Shown here in pieces: positions 1 to 10,034 of a stretch of DNA of 64,000 nucleotides (its first letter is position 1; each line of letters begins with the position of its first letter). The notes beneath the pieces were generated by a model. That model did no database searches and was not told the origin of the DNA. It saw nothing but the letters and a program-made list of their open reading frames with translations. A program made the position numbers and the translations under genes. This stretch comes from Paenibacillus kribbensis (GTDB lineage: Bacteria > Bacillota > Bacilli > Paenibacillales > Paenibacillaceae): positions 687,501-751,500 of the forward strand of contig NZ_CP020028.1 in assembly GCF_002240415.1 (NCBI RefSeq). Direction: 5' to 3'.

Positions 1-2667
<2,667 letters not shown>

Positions 2668-2819
2668 AAGATAAACGCAATGGAGTTTCGGATCCAGTTT
2701 TCAGGGTGTAACACCTTGAAAGTATGTACAAGTGCATACGAAAAACGCATTAAAATTCATTCACACGGCTGTGATGAACGGAGTTTCAATACGGAAGAAT
2801 TTGCGAGGCAAATTCATGT

Positions 2820-2935
2820 TTGGTGGCGATAGCGGAGGGGTTCCACACGTACCCATCCCGAACACGACCGTTAAGCCCTCCAGCGCCGATGGTACTTGGA
2901 CCGCAGGGTCCTGGGAGAGTAGGACGCCGCCAAGC
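2820..2935 (+). rRNA. rrf: 5S ribosomal RNA
   Basis: A 116-base segment has the typical Gram-positive 5S layout: a GGTGGCGAT 5' arm, the conserved CCCATCCCGAACACG loop, and a GCCGCCAAGC 3' arm that can pair back with the start. It follows the 23S gene by about 150 bases and precedes a tRNA cluster, which is the usual rrn operon order. Confidence 0.97.
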
Positions 2936-2953
2936 AAGCTTTATAATTATTAT

Positions 2954-3029
2954 TCCCTGATAGCTCAGTTGGTAGAGCACTCGACTGTTAATCGAGTTGT
3001 CACAGGTTCGAGTCCTGTTCGGGGAGCCA
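2954..3029 (+). tRNA. tRNA-Asn (GTT)
   Basis: This is a 76-base cloverleaf with TCCCTGA/TCGGGGA acceptor arms, anticodon GTT in the loop CTGTTAA, a GGTTCGAGTCC T-arm and an encoded CCA. It is the first of eleven tRNAs after the 5S gene. Confidence 0.97.
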
Positions 3030-3032
3030 TTT

Positions 3033-3105
3033 GCTCTCATAGCTCAGTAGGTAGAGTGCATCCATGGTAAGGATGAGGTCACCGGTTCGATCCCGGTTGA
3101 GAGCT
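3033..3105 (+). tRNA. tRNA-Thr (GGT)
   Basis: This cloverleaf has a GCTCTCA/TGAGAGC acceptor stem and the anticodon loop ATGGTAA (anticodon GGT). CCA is not encoded. It lies three bases after tRNA-Asn. Confidence 0.95.
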
Positions 3106-3116
3106 TGTTGTAGGAT

Positions 3117-3188
3117 GGCCCGTTGGTCAAGGGGTTAAGACACCTCCCTTTCACGGAGGTAACAGGGGTTCGAATCCCCTACGGGTCA
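3117..3188 (+). tRNA. tRNA-Glu (TTC)
   Basis: This cloverleaf has a GGCCCGT/ACGGGTC acceptor stem, the anticodon loop CTTTCAC (TTC) and the T-arm GGGGTTCGAATCCCC. CCA is not encoded. Confidence 0.96.
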
Positions 3189-3198
3189 TAAGTAGTAC

Positions 3199-3274
3199 GG
3201 AGGCTTAGCTCAGCTGGGAGAGCATCTGCCTTACAAGCAGAGGGTCGGGGGTTCGATCCCCTCAGCCTCCACCA
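3199..3274 (+). tRNA. tRNA-Val (TAC)
   Basis: This 76-base cloverleaf has a GGAGGCT acceptor arm, the anticodon loop CTTACAA (TAC) and an encoded CCA. Confidence 0.97.
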
Positions 3275-3328
3275 TTTTTATCCGAATAAAAGGATGAAAA
3301 GTTGGGGAATTGTGAATCATATGCATAT

Positions 3329-3403
3329 TGGGGATTAGCCAAGCGGTAAGGCAACGGACTTTGACTCCGTCATGCATAGGTTCAAATCCTATATCCCCAG
3401 CCA
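3329..3403 (+). tRNA. tRNA-Gln (TTG)
   Basis: This cloverleaf has a TGGGGAT/ATCCCCA acceptor stem, the anticodon loop CTTTGAC (TTG) and an encoded CCA. Confidence 0.96.
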
Positions 3404-3407
3404 TTGA

Positions 3408-3483
3408 GAGCCATTAGCTCAGTTGGTAGAGCACCTGACTTTTAATCAGGGTGTCGAAGGTTCGAGTCCTTCATGGCTCACCA
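3408..3483 (+). tRNA. tRNA-Lys (TTT)
   Basis: This cloverleaf has a GAGCCAT/ATGGCTC acceptor stem, the anticodon loop CTTTTAA (TTT) and an encoded CCA. Confidence 0.96.
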
Positions 3484-3494
3484 TTACATTATAT

Positions 3495-3575
3495 GCGCGT
3501 GTGGCGGAATTGGCAGACGCACTAGACTTAGGATCTAGCGTCTTTGACGTGGGGGTTCGAGTCCCTTCACGCGCA
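3495..3575 (+). tRNA. tRNA-Leu (TAG)
   Basis: This type II tRNA has a long variable arm, a GCGCGTG/CACGCGC acceptor stem and the anticodon loop CTTAGGA (TAG). CCA is not encoded. Confidence 0.96.
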
Positions 3576-3585
3576 TATTGTTTTT

Positions 3586-3660
3586 GCGGACGTGGCTCAG
3601 CGGTAGAGCATCGCCTTGCCAAGGCGAGGGTCGCGGGTTCGATTCCCGTCGTCCGCTCCA
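3586..3660 (+). tRNA. tRNA-Gly (GCC)
   Basis: This cloverleaf has a GCGGACG/CGTCCGC acceptor stem, the anticodon loop TTGCCAA (GCC) and an encoded CCA. Confidence 0.96.
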
Positions 3661-3665
3661 TATTT

Positions 3666-3742
3666 GCGCCCTTAGCTCAGCTGGATAGAGCGTTTGACTA
3701 CGAATCAAAAGGCCGGGAGTTCGAATCTCTCAGGGCGCGCCA
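3666..3742 (+). tRNA. tRNA-Arg (ACG)
   Basis: This cloverleaf has a GCGCCCT/AGGGCGC acceptor stem, the anticodon loop CTACGAA (ACG) and an encoded CCA. Confidence 0.96.
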
Positions 3743-3763
3743 TCTTTACAAAATCTATAATAT

Positions 3764-3837
3764 CGGGATGTAGCTCAGCTTGGTAGAGCACCTGGTTTGG
3801 GACCAGGGGGTCGCATGTTCAAATCGTGTCATCCCGA
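3764..3837 (+). tRNA. tRNA-Pro (TGG)
   Basis: This cloverleaf has a CGGGATG/CATCCCG acceptor stem and the anticodon loop TTTGGGA (TGG). CCA is not encoded. Confidence 0.96.
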
Positions 3838-3846
3838 TACTGTTTT

Positions 3847-3917
3847 GCGGGTGTAGTTCAATGGTAGAACTTCAGCCTTCCAAGCTGATAGCGTGGGTTC
3901 GATTCCCATCACCCGCT
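3847..3917 (+). tRNA. tRNA-Gly (TCC)
   Basis: This cloverleaf has a GCGGGTG/CACCCGC acceptor stem and the anticodon loop CTTCCAA (TCC). CCA is not encoded. It is the last tRNA of the operon. Confidence 0.96.
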
Positions 3918-3929
3918 TAATGATTACCT

Positions 3930-3953
3930 AGAAGCCGAAAGGCTTCTTTTTAT
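3930..3953 (+). terminator. Intrinsic terminator of the rrn-tRNA operon
   Basis: A 7-bp perfect stem (AGAAGCC/GGCTTCT) with a GAAA tetraloop is followed by a T-rich tract. It lies 13 bases after the last tRNA. Confidence 0.9.
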
Positions 3954-4654
3954 TTTGTCCACATTATACCCACTTTGTTGTTTAGAGTTCTTTGCCAATG
4001 TATCTCTTTCATGCACAGTTGGGGATGACTTGTGCATATTGTAAATAGGCTCATGTTAATGTAACGCCTAGAACCCGAGTTTGTCCTCCAATATATATCT
4101 TTCTCCTGTAGTAAGACTAATTTCCTGATCAAATCCCTTATAAATAGGAATCCTATGACTGCTAACGGTATGAATTTATGGTGATAACTCAAAAGTTACT
4201 GTCCAGTTGTACACATTATCTTCTTTTTATGTGGGTAATAGCAGATTATTGGATGAAAAACACATCTATATTATTGATCGGTGACAAGTTTTGTGTATAT
4301 CTTTGTGGATAGAAGCTTGATTAGCTTCATATTGTCAACAAATCATAAACATGTACACATAATGATGCATGAATTTTTGTTTTGGAAATCACACTGCCTA
4401 TAAGAATTGTGTATAAATTTTCATGAAATTCTTTGGATACTCTTAACTAAGTTCATCTAATTTCATTTTAATGCATAAAAAACCAATATATTCTCAAAAA
4501 AAGTATTTAAAATACATGATTTTTTACTGTAAATTTTGCAGCTTTTCATACGTTTTTATTGTATGATGTTAAGAAAGTGTCAAATTTCGTGTGTATACGT
4601 ACCTTTGCAACAAGACTGTATATGGTGTGGAACAGATCAGATGGGGGGAAAAGC
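3954..4654. other. AT-rich intergenic region upstream of ppc
   Basis: About 700 bases have no credible gene; the reverse frame at 3950-4192 has no homology that I recognise. The region holds several DnaA-box-like 9-mers. One matches TTATNCACA perfectly on the minus strand (4408-4416). Others, at 3955, 4207, 4292 and 4304, match with one mismatch. The ppc promoter must lie here, but I could not pick a convincing one. Confidence 0.5.
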
Positions 4655-7447
4655 ATGACCGAGCTTACGTTAACCGCAAACAAAAACCAATCCAATAATC
4701 TGCTGCGGCGGGACGTTCGTTTTCTAGGAAATATTCTTGGTGAGGTTTTGGTTCATCAGGGTGGCAACGAACTTTTGGATATCGTGGAAAAAATACGTGA
4801 GACAAGTAAATCGTTACGTGCCGGGTATCAGCCGGAGTTGTACGAGAATTTCAAACAAATGGTCAGCGGACTGGATACGGATATTCGTCACCAGGTTATT
4901 CGCGCGTTTGCGATTTATTTTCAGTTGGTGAATATCGCTGAGCAAAATCATCGTATTCGTCGTAAGCGGGATTATGAGCATTCCGCTGGTGAAGATGTTC
5001 AACGCGGCTCTATTGAAAGTTCCGTTCAGGAGCTTAAGCAAGGGGGATTCTCTGCCGAGGACGTCAGTAATATGCTGAAAGAGCTCTCTCTGGAACTGGT
5101 TATGACCGCACATCCTACAGAGGCAACACGACGGGTAATTCTGGATATTCATAAGCGGATTTCTGAGGATGTCATGCTGCTGGACAATCCGATGCTTACC
5201 TTGCGCGAGCGGGAACAGGTGCGGGAGAATCTGCTGAATGAAGTAATTACACTGTGGCAGACAGATGAGCTGCGTGACCGCAAGCCAACTGTATTAGATG
5301 AAGTAAGAAATGGGATGTATTATTTTCATGAGACTTTGTTTCATGTATTGCCGGATGTATACCAAGAATTGGAACGATGTTTAAGCAAATATTATCCCGA
5401 GCAAAAATGGCACATTCCAACCTACCTGAGATTTGGCTCCTGGATTGGTGGGGACCGAGACGGCAATCCGTCTGTGACATCTCATGTAACTTGGGAAACG
5501 TTACGTATGCAACGCAAGCTGGCTCTGAGAGAATATCAGCACACACTGAAAGAACTTATGGGATACTTGAGCTTTAGCACTAGCATTGTGCGCGTTTCAG
5601 ATGATCTGCTGGCTTCTATTGAAGAAGATCGTTCACATATTACGCTCAAAAAGATGGAAGTATGGCATAACGAAAAAGAGCCTTATCGGATTAAACTCGC
5701 ATATATGATTGCCAAGGTGAATAACATTTTGGATGAAAATAAACAGGACACCAGGGAACGTTATAGCACTGCTGAAGAGCTTATTGCAGACCTGAATGTT
5801 ATTGATAACAGTTTGCGTCATCATTTTGCGGATTATGTGGCAGATACGTATATTCAAAAGATGATTCGCCAGGTAGAGCTATTCGGATTCCATACAGCTA
5901 CACTGGATGTACGACAGCATAGTCAGGAGCATGAAAATGCGATGACTGAGATTCTTTCCAAAATGAATATCGTGTCAGATTACGGTAAGTTGCCGGAGGA
6001 AGAAAAGATAGATCTGCTGGAAAAGCTGTTGAACGAACCCCGTCCAATTACTTCGCCGTATTTAAAATATAGCGATAACACGCAGGAATGTCTTGACGTA
6101 TATCGCACGATATATATGGCTCAGAAGGAATTTGGCAAGCAGTCCATTACAAGCTACCTCATCAGTATGACTCAGGGAGCCAGTGACTTGCTGGAGGTTA
6201 TGGTGCTAGCCAAAGAAGTGGGACTGTTCCGCATCGAAAAGGATGGTACTGTCATATGTACACTGCAATCCGTTCCTTTGTTTGAAACGATAGACGATCT
6301 GCATGCTGCACCAAGTATTATGAGAAGATTGTTGAACTTGCCTGTATATCGACAATCTGTAGCCGCAATGGATCAGCTTCAGGAAATCATGCTGGGCTAC
6401 TCGGACAGTAACAAGGATGGCGGGGTGGTTACGGCCAACTGGGAGCTTCGGGTCGCGATGAACAGCATTACAGAAGTGGTTAATGAGTTTGGCGTAAAAG
6501 TGAAGTTCTTTCACGGTCGTGGTGGAGCACTGGGCCGCGGAGGAATGCCGCTTAACCGCAGCATCCTGGCTCAGCCTCCTCATACGATTGGAGGCGGGAT
6601 CAAGATTACGGAGCAGGGTGAAGTGCTCTCATCCCGATACTCGCTCAAAGGCATTGCTTATCGGAGTCTTGAGCAGGCGACCTCAGCCTTGATTACGGCT
6701 GCTGCGTATCATCGCTCCGGGCAGAAGGAAGTGTTTGAGGAAAGCTGGGAGGAGATCATTGCCCGTATTTCCGAGGTATCCCTGAAGAAGTATCAGGATT
6801 TGATTTTCCGAGATCCGGATTTCTTCGCTTTCTTCAAAGAATCGACGCCGTTGCCTGAGGTGGGCGAGCTGAATATTGGATCACGTCCGTCGAAGCGTAA
6901 GAACAGCGAGCGTTTTGAGGACTTGCGCGCCATTCCATGGGTTTTTGCATGGACACAAAGTCGCTACTTGTTACCTGCATGGTATGCGGCTGGAACAGGT
7001 CTGCAAAGCTTTTATCAGAACAATGAGGATAATCTCAAGGTACTGCAAACGATGTTTAGGGACTCGGCTTTCTTCCGGTCCCTTATTGATACGCTGCAAA
7101 TGGCGATTGCCAAAGCGGATTTGCTGATTGCCGAGGAATATGCGGGAATGTCCGATAATGAAGAGGCAAGAGAGCGTATTTTCGGACAGATTTCAGAGGA
7201 GTTCAAGCTTACATCCGAGCTGATTTTGAAAATAACCGGACAATCCGAGATTTTGGACGACGTGCCGGTGATTCAGGAATCAATCAGGTTACGTAATCCT
7301 TATGTCGATCCGTTAAGTTATCTGCAGGTTCAGTTGCTTAGCGAGCTACGGGAGCTGCGTGATCAAAATGGAGATGATGCTGAGCTGTTGCGTGAGGTAT
7401 TATTGACCATTAACGGAATTGCCGCGGGATTAAGGAACACAGGCTGA
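4655..7447 (+). CDS. ppc: Phosphoenolpyruvate carboxylase
   Basis: PEP carboxylase carboxylates PEP to oxaloacetate and so refills the TCA cycle in the cytoplasm. The 930-residue product has the two signature motifs: VMTAHPTEATRR with catalytic His153, and the glycine-rich FHGRGGALGRGG loop at about 620. It ends with the family's typical C-terminus, RNTG. An in-frame upstream extension (from 4559) exists. The ATG at 4655 is preferred because a GGGGGG run sits six bases upstream and because the family N-terminus (a short tail, then LLRRDVRFLGNILGEVL) starts here. The length fits bacterial PEPC. The gene is monocistronic, with a hairpin following. Confidence 0.96.
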   Translation: MTELTLTANKNQSNNLLRRDVRFLGNILGEVLVHQGGNELLDIVEKIRETSKSLRAGYQPELYENFKQMVSGLDTDIRHQVIRAFAIYFQLVNIAEQNHRIRRKRDYEHSAGEDVQRGSIESSVQELKQGGFSAEDVSNMLKELSLELVMTAHPTEATRRVILDIHKRISEDVMLLDNPMLTLREREQVRENLLNEVITLWQTDELRDRKPTVLDEVRNGMYYFHETLFHVLPDVYQELERCLSKYYPEQKWHIPTYLRFGSWIGGDRDGNPSVTSHVTWETLRMQRKLALREYQHTLKELMGYLSFSTSIVRVSDDLLASIEEDRSHITLKKMEVWHNEKEPYRIKLAYMIAKVNNILDENKQDTRERYSTAEELIADLNVIDNSLRHHFADYVADTYIQKMIRQVELFGFHTATLDVRQHSQEHENAMTEILSKMNIVSDYGKLPEEEKIDLLEKLLNEPRPITSPYLKYSDNTQECLDVYRTIYMAQKEFGKQSITSYLISMTQGASDLLEVMVLAKEVGLFRIEKDGTVICTLQSVPLFETIDDLHAAPSIMRRLLNLPVYRQSVAAMDQLQEIMLGYSDSNKDGGVVTANWELRVAMNSITEVVNEFGVKVKFFHGRGGALGRGGMPLNRSILAQPPHTIGGGIKITEQGEVLSSRYSLKGIAYRSLEQATSALITAAAYHRSGQKEVFEESWEEIIARISEVSLKKYQDLIFRDPDFFAFFKESTPLPEVGELNIGSRPSKRKNSERFEDLRAIPWVFAWTQSRYLLPAWYAAGTGLQSFYQNNEDNLKVLQTMFRDSAFFRSLIDTLQMAIAKADLLIAEEYAGMSDNEEARERIFGQISEEFKLTSELILKITGQSEILDDVPVIQESIRLRNPYVDPLSYLQVQLLSELRELRDQNGDDAELLREVLLTINGIAAGLRNTG

Positions 7448-7474
7448 TACAGCTTGGCTGTATGAATACAGATG

Positions 7475-7510
7475 ATCGGGCGCTTATAGAGTGCCCGATT
7501 GTGCTGTGTG
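7475..7510 (+). terminator. Probable terminator of ppc
   Basis: A perfect 7-bp stem (ATCGGGC/GCCCGAT) with an 11-base loop lies 27 bases after ppc. The downstream tract is only moderately T-rich, so terminator strength is uncertain. Confidence 0.5.
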
Positions 7511-7555
7511 AATAAAATATGACAGAAGAGTGTTCAGATGGTGTCAATACTATAG

Positions 7556-7584
7556 TTGATTTTCGGATAAAATTAAACTACGAT
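7556..7584 (+). promoter_or_regulatory. Putative SigA promoter of sigW
   Basis: TTGATT (7556-7561) and TACGAT (7579-7584) are separated by exactly 17 bases, each matching the consensus at 4 of 6 positions. They sit just upstream of the sigW ribosome-binding site (GGGGGAG at 7627-7633). No SigW-type promoter is visible in front of sigW itself. Confidence 0.4.
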
Positions 7585-7639
7585 GAATAATCATAAATAT
7601 GCAATAGGTAACCCATCAGCAAGTCTGGGGGAGTATAGA

Positions 7640-8206
7640 GTGGATAATATGGAAAGCCGCTTGGTTAGGCTGGTACAGAAAGGTGATCAGCGGGCTTTTG
7701 CGGAGCTAGTCGAGTTATATAAAGATCGAATTTTTCATCTTTCCTACCGGATGCTTGGTAATCGCCATGAGGCGGAGGATCTGGTGCAGGAAACTTTTTT
7801 GCGTGTGTATCGCAATTTGGAGAAGTATGACCATGGACAGAAGTTCTCGACCTGGATTTACAGGATTGCTACAAATCTATGTATTGATCGTCTGCGAAGG
7901 AGAAAACCTACATACTCACTTGATGCTGAAATGACTGATCAGGAAGGTGTCGATGGGTATGCTATGCTCGCTAGCGAAGAGCTTACCCCTGAGGGGCGTA
8001 CGTTGTTGTCCGAGACACAGGCCTTGATTCATGATGCCATTGACAGTCTTCCAGACAAATACAGGACGATTATGGTGTTGCGGTACTTGCAGGAGCTTTC
8101 CTTGCAGGAAATTAGTGATGTGCTTAATATTCCCGTGACTACAATTAAAACGAGGGTTCATAGAGGCCGGGATTTTCTACGAAAAAAATTGGAGCACAAG
8201 CTGTAA
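7640..8206 (+). CDS. sigW: ECF RNA polymerase sigma factor SigW
   Basis: This is an extracytoplasmic-function sigma factor that directs RNA polymerase to envelope-stress genes. The 188-residue product has sigma region 2 (FAELVELYKDRIFHLSYRML, then the EAEDLVQETFLRVYRNL segment and FSTWIYRIATNLCIDRLRR) and sigma region 4 (LPDKYRTIMVLRYLQELSL, then a helix-turn-helix ending TTIKTRVHRGR). It closely resembles Bacillus SigW in length and sequence. The GTG at 7640 is chosen because GGGGGAG lies six bases upstream; an ATG three codons later is the alternative. The anti-sigma gene follows, but with its own promoter in between. Confidence 0.92.
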   Translation: MDNMESRLVRLVQKGDQRAFAELVELYKDRIFHLSYRMLGNRHEAEDLVQETFLRVYRNLEKYDHGQKFSTWIYRIATNLCIDRLRRRKPTYSLDAEMTDQEGVDGYAMLASEELTPEGRTLLSETQALIHDAIDSLPDKYRTIMVLRYLQELSLQEISDVLNIPVTTIKTRVHRGRDFLRKKLEHKL

Positions 8207-8252
8207 ATCATATGCTTAAGTACTTGGGAAGTATCTGTATAGATGTTTTTTA

Positions 8253-8278
8253 TGAAACATAATACTCGCTATAACGTA
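8253..8278 (+). promoter_or_regulatory. SigW-type promoter between sigW and rsiW
   Basis: TGAAAC (8253-8258), a 16-base spacer and CGTA (8275-8278) reproduce the SigW/ECF consensus exactly. The site lies after the sigW stop and before rsiW. SigW would therefore drive its own anti-sigma factor, and possibly read through to cdaA, rather than itself. Confidence 0.75.
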
Positions 8279-8313
8279 TGTAAGAAGAGTAAAGCTCTAA
8301 GAAGGAGCATGTT

Positions 8314-8340
8314 ATGTTGAGAAACACGGAAGAATACTAG
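8314..8340 (+). CDS. Possible eight-codon upstream ORF before rsiW
   Basis: An ATG at 8314 is preceded by an AAGGAG Shine-Dalgarno at six-base spacing. It opens an eight-codon frame (MLRNTEEY) that stops 15 bases before the rsiW ATG. It could couple translation to rsiW or be an accident. There is no homology to call on. Confidence 0.25.
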   Translation: MLRNTEEY

Positions 8341-8355
8341 AAAGGATTGGCTCAT

Positions 8356-8979
8356 ATGGATTGCAAACTAGCCATCTCTTTTATGCATGACTATCTGGAT
8401 GGCGACCTGTCTGAGCGGGATAAACATGAGTTGGAGCAACACTTGTTAGACTGCCCGGAATGTCGCATGCGTTTTAAAGAGCTTGAGCGGACGGATGCGA
8501 TGCTTTATGGTACACGCCATTATCAAGTGCCGTGTGTATCGGATGAGCTGACATTTCGCATTATGAATGCTTTGCCGCCACATAAAAGACAGACCGTGGC
8601 TCCTATGCTGTCTTGGGTGAAAAGGCATCCCGCCGTAACAGCTGCTGCCTTCTTTCTTATTGTTGTATGTTCAAGTATGGCCAGCTTTTCAAGCACGGAT
8701 AATCAATTGGTAGTCAAAGGCAACAATCTGGATCAAGTCGTTATTCAAGGCGATACAGTGATTGTGCCTGAGGGGAAATCCATTGCCGGAGATTTGACAG
8801 TACAAAATGGCAAGGCTCGGGTATACGGCGATGTGGAAGGAAATGTAACTGTGATTGACGGTTCCTACTATCAAGCGTCCACAGCTCATATTGCAGGACA
8901 GGTCAAAAGTATTGATCAAACCTTGGATTGGATTTGGTATAAAGTTTCCGATTTGTTTGGGGGCCCGTCTTCTCCATAA
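8356..8979 (+). CDS. rsiW: Anti-sigma-W factor (zinc-finger anti-sigma, membrane)
   Basis: This single-pass membrane protein should sequester SigW until regulated proteolysis releases it. The N-terminal ZAS zinc motif is visible as His29-x3-Cys33-x2-Cys36 (HLLDCPEC). A single transmembrane helix follows at about residues 90-110 (HPAVTAAAFFLIVVCSSMAS). The external part carries short beta repeats (KSIAGDLTVQNGKARVYGDV, then EGNVTVIDG), reminiscent of bactofilin-like right-handed helices. The ATG at 8356 has AAAGGA nine bases upstream; an in-frame TTG three codons earlier is less likely. Confidence 0.88.
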   Translation: MDCKLAISFMHDYLDGDLSERDKHELEQHLLDCPECRMRFKELERTDAMLYGTRHYQVPCVSDELTFRIMNALPPHKRQTVAPMLSWVKRHPAVTAAAFFLIVVCSSMASFSSTDNQLVVKGNNLDQVVIQGDTVIVPEGKSIAGDLTVQNGKARVYGDVEGNVTVIDGSYYQASTAHIAGQVKSIDQTLDWIWYKVSDLFGGPSSP

Positions 8980-9010
8980 AAGAAGTTTGAAATGGCAAAA
9001 ACGATATCGA

Positions 9011-9043
9011 GCGCCTCTTTCCGCTGGAAAAGGCGTTCTTTTG
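9011..9043 (+). terminator. Hairpin/terminator after rsiW
   Basis: GCGCC-TC-TTTCC pairs with GGAAA-A-GGCG around a GCT loop and is followed by TTCTTTT. It separates rsiW from cdaA, so the downstream c-di-AMP genes may be only partly served by the SigW promoter. Confidence 0.65.
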
Positions 9044-9200
9044 TATATGAAGCTGGCGAATTGTACTGTATTTTACTGATTTTAGCGGTTCTTTTGTCGC
9101 GCAGCTTGCAACGCGAGCCTTATCGTTATAACCTAGATAGAGAGAGCATACTGTGTACATACTACACCCACTCACTACAGAAAATTGCGGGGGCATGCGC

Positions 9201-10034
9201 ATGTTGGATTATTTTGCGGACCTGACTTGGAAAGAGTCCATTAAAGATATTATCGACATTTTGATCGTTACCTATATTATGTATCAGCTTATTTTACTTG
9301 TTCGCGGAACGCGTGCAGTTCAATTGTTGAAAGGCATACTGTTTCTGGTCGTCATTTGGGCAATTAGCACTTGGTTTGATTTGTACACGCTCAAGTGGTT
9401 GATGAATCAGATGTTCACTTTTGGTGTGGTGGCTATTTTTATTATTTTTCAGCCTGAGTTGCGTCGTGCTCTGGAACAGTTGGGGCGAGGCAAATTATTT
9501 GGGCGTTCGTCTGCGGATGATGAGGAGATTAACAAGTTAATTGGGGAAATGATTAAGGCGCTGAATTATTTATCTCGTAGAAAAATAGGAGCTTTGGTTG
9601 TATTTGAGCGCGAGACAGGGTTGAACGAATATACGGAGTCAGGTATCAAGACACAGGCAGTGGTCAGTTCTGAGCTGCTAATTAATATCTTTATCCCAAA
9701 CACGCCTCTGCATGATGGTGCGGTGATTATTCAAAATAAGCAGATTGCTTCTGCAGCTTGTTATTTACCGTTGTCGGAAAATCCGTTCATCAGCAAGGAA
9801 CTGGGAACTCGTCACCGGGCTGCGATTGGGGTGAGCGAGGTAACTGATGCCGTAACTGTCGTGGTATCGGAGGAAACAGGGCAAATTTCTTTGGCTATTA
9901 ATGGACAGGTCGTGCGTGACATTAAGGAAGAATCCTTAATTTCCAAGCTGTATGAGGAGCTGCGGCCAACACCATCTTTGAAGGAAAAACGCGGCTCATT
10001 CTGGAATCGGAGGGGAGGCCGTGGAAATTCATGA
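9201..10034 (+). CDS. cdaA: Diadenylate cyclase CdaA (c-di-AMP synthase)
   Basis: CdaA makes c-di-AMP from two ATP at the membrane; this messenger controls potassium and osmolyte balance and wall homeostasis. The 277-residue product has about three N-terminal transmembrane helices (residues 15-85). The DAC domain follows, with the signature HDGAVII (D172-G173-A174) and the RHR motif (204-206). The start at 9201 has GCGGGGG at seven bases. It overlaps cdaR by four bases (ATGA), so translation is coupled. The order cdaA-cdaR-glmM is the conserved Firmicutes arrangement, in which CdaR and GlmM modulate CdaA. Confidence 0.95.
   Translation: MLDYFADLTWKESIKDIIDILIVTYIMYQLILLVRGTRAVQLLKGILFLVVIWAISTWFDLYTLKWLMNQMFTFGVVAIFIIFQPELRRALEQLGRGKLFGRSSADDEEINKLIGEMIKALNYLSRRKIGALVVFERETGLNEYTESGIKTQAVVSSELLINIFIPNTPLHDGAVIIQNKQIASAACYLPLSENPFISKELGTRHRAAIGVSEVTDAVTVVVSEETGQISLAINGQVVRDIKEESLISKLYEELRPTPSLKEKRGSFWNRRGGRGNS

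Noticed and set aside
2732..3773. Frames across the 5S and tRNA cluster (for example 112-116 codons)
   Set aside because: They are translations of the 5S rRNA and tRNA genes; phrases such as AELADALDLGSS are typical tRNA artefacts.
4559..4654. 32-codon N-terminal extension of ppc from a TTG
   Set aside because: It has no ribosome-binding site, and the family N-terminus starts at the ATG with a strong G-rich site at 4655.
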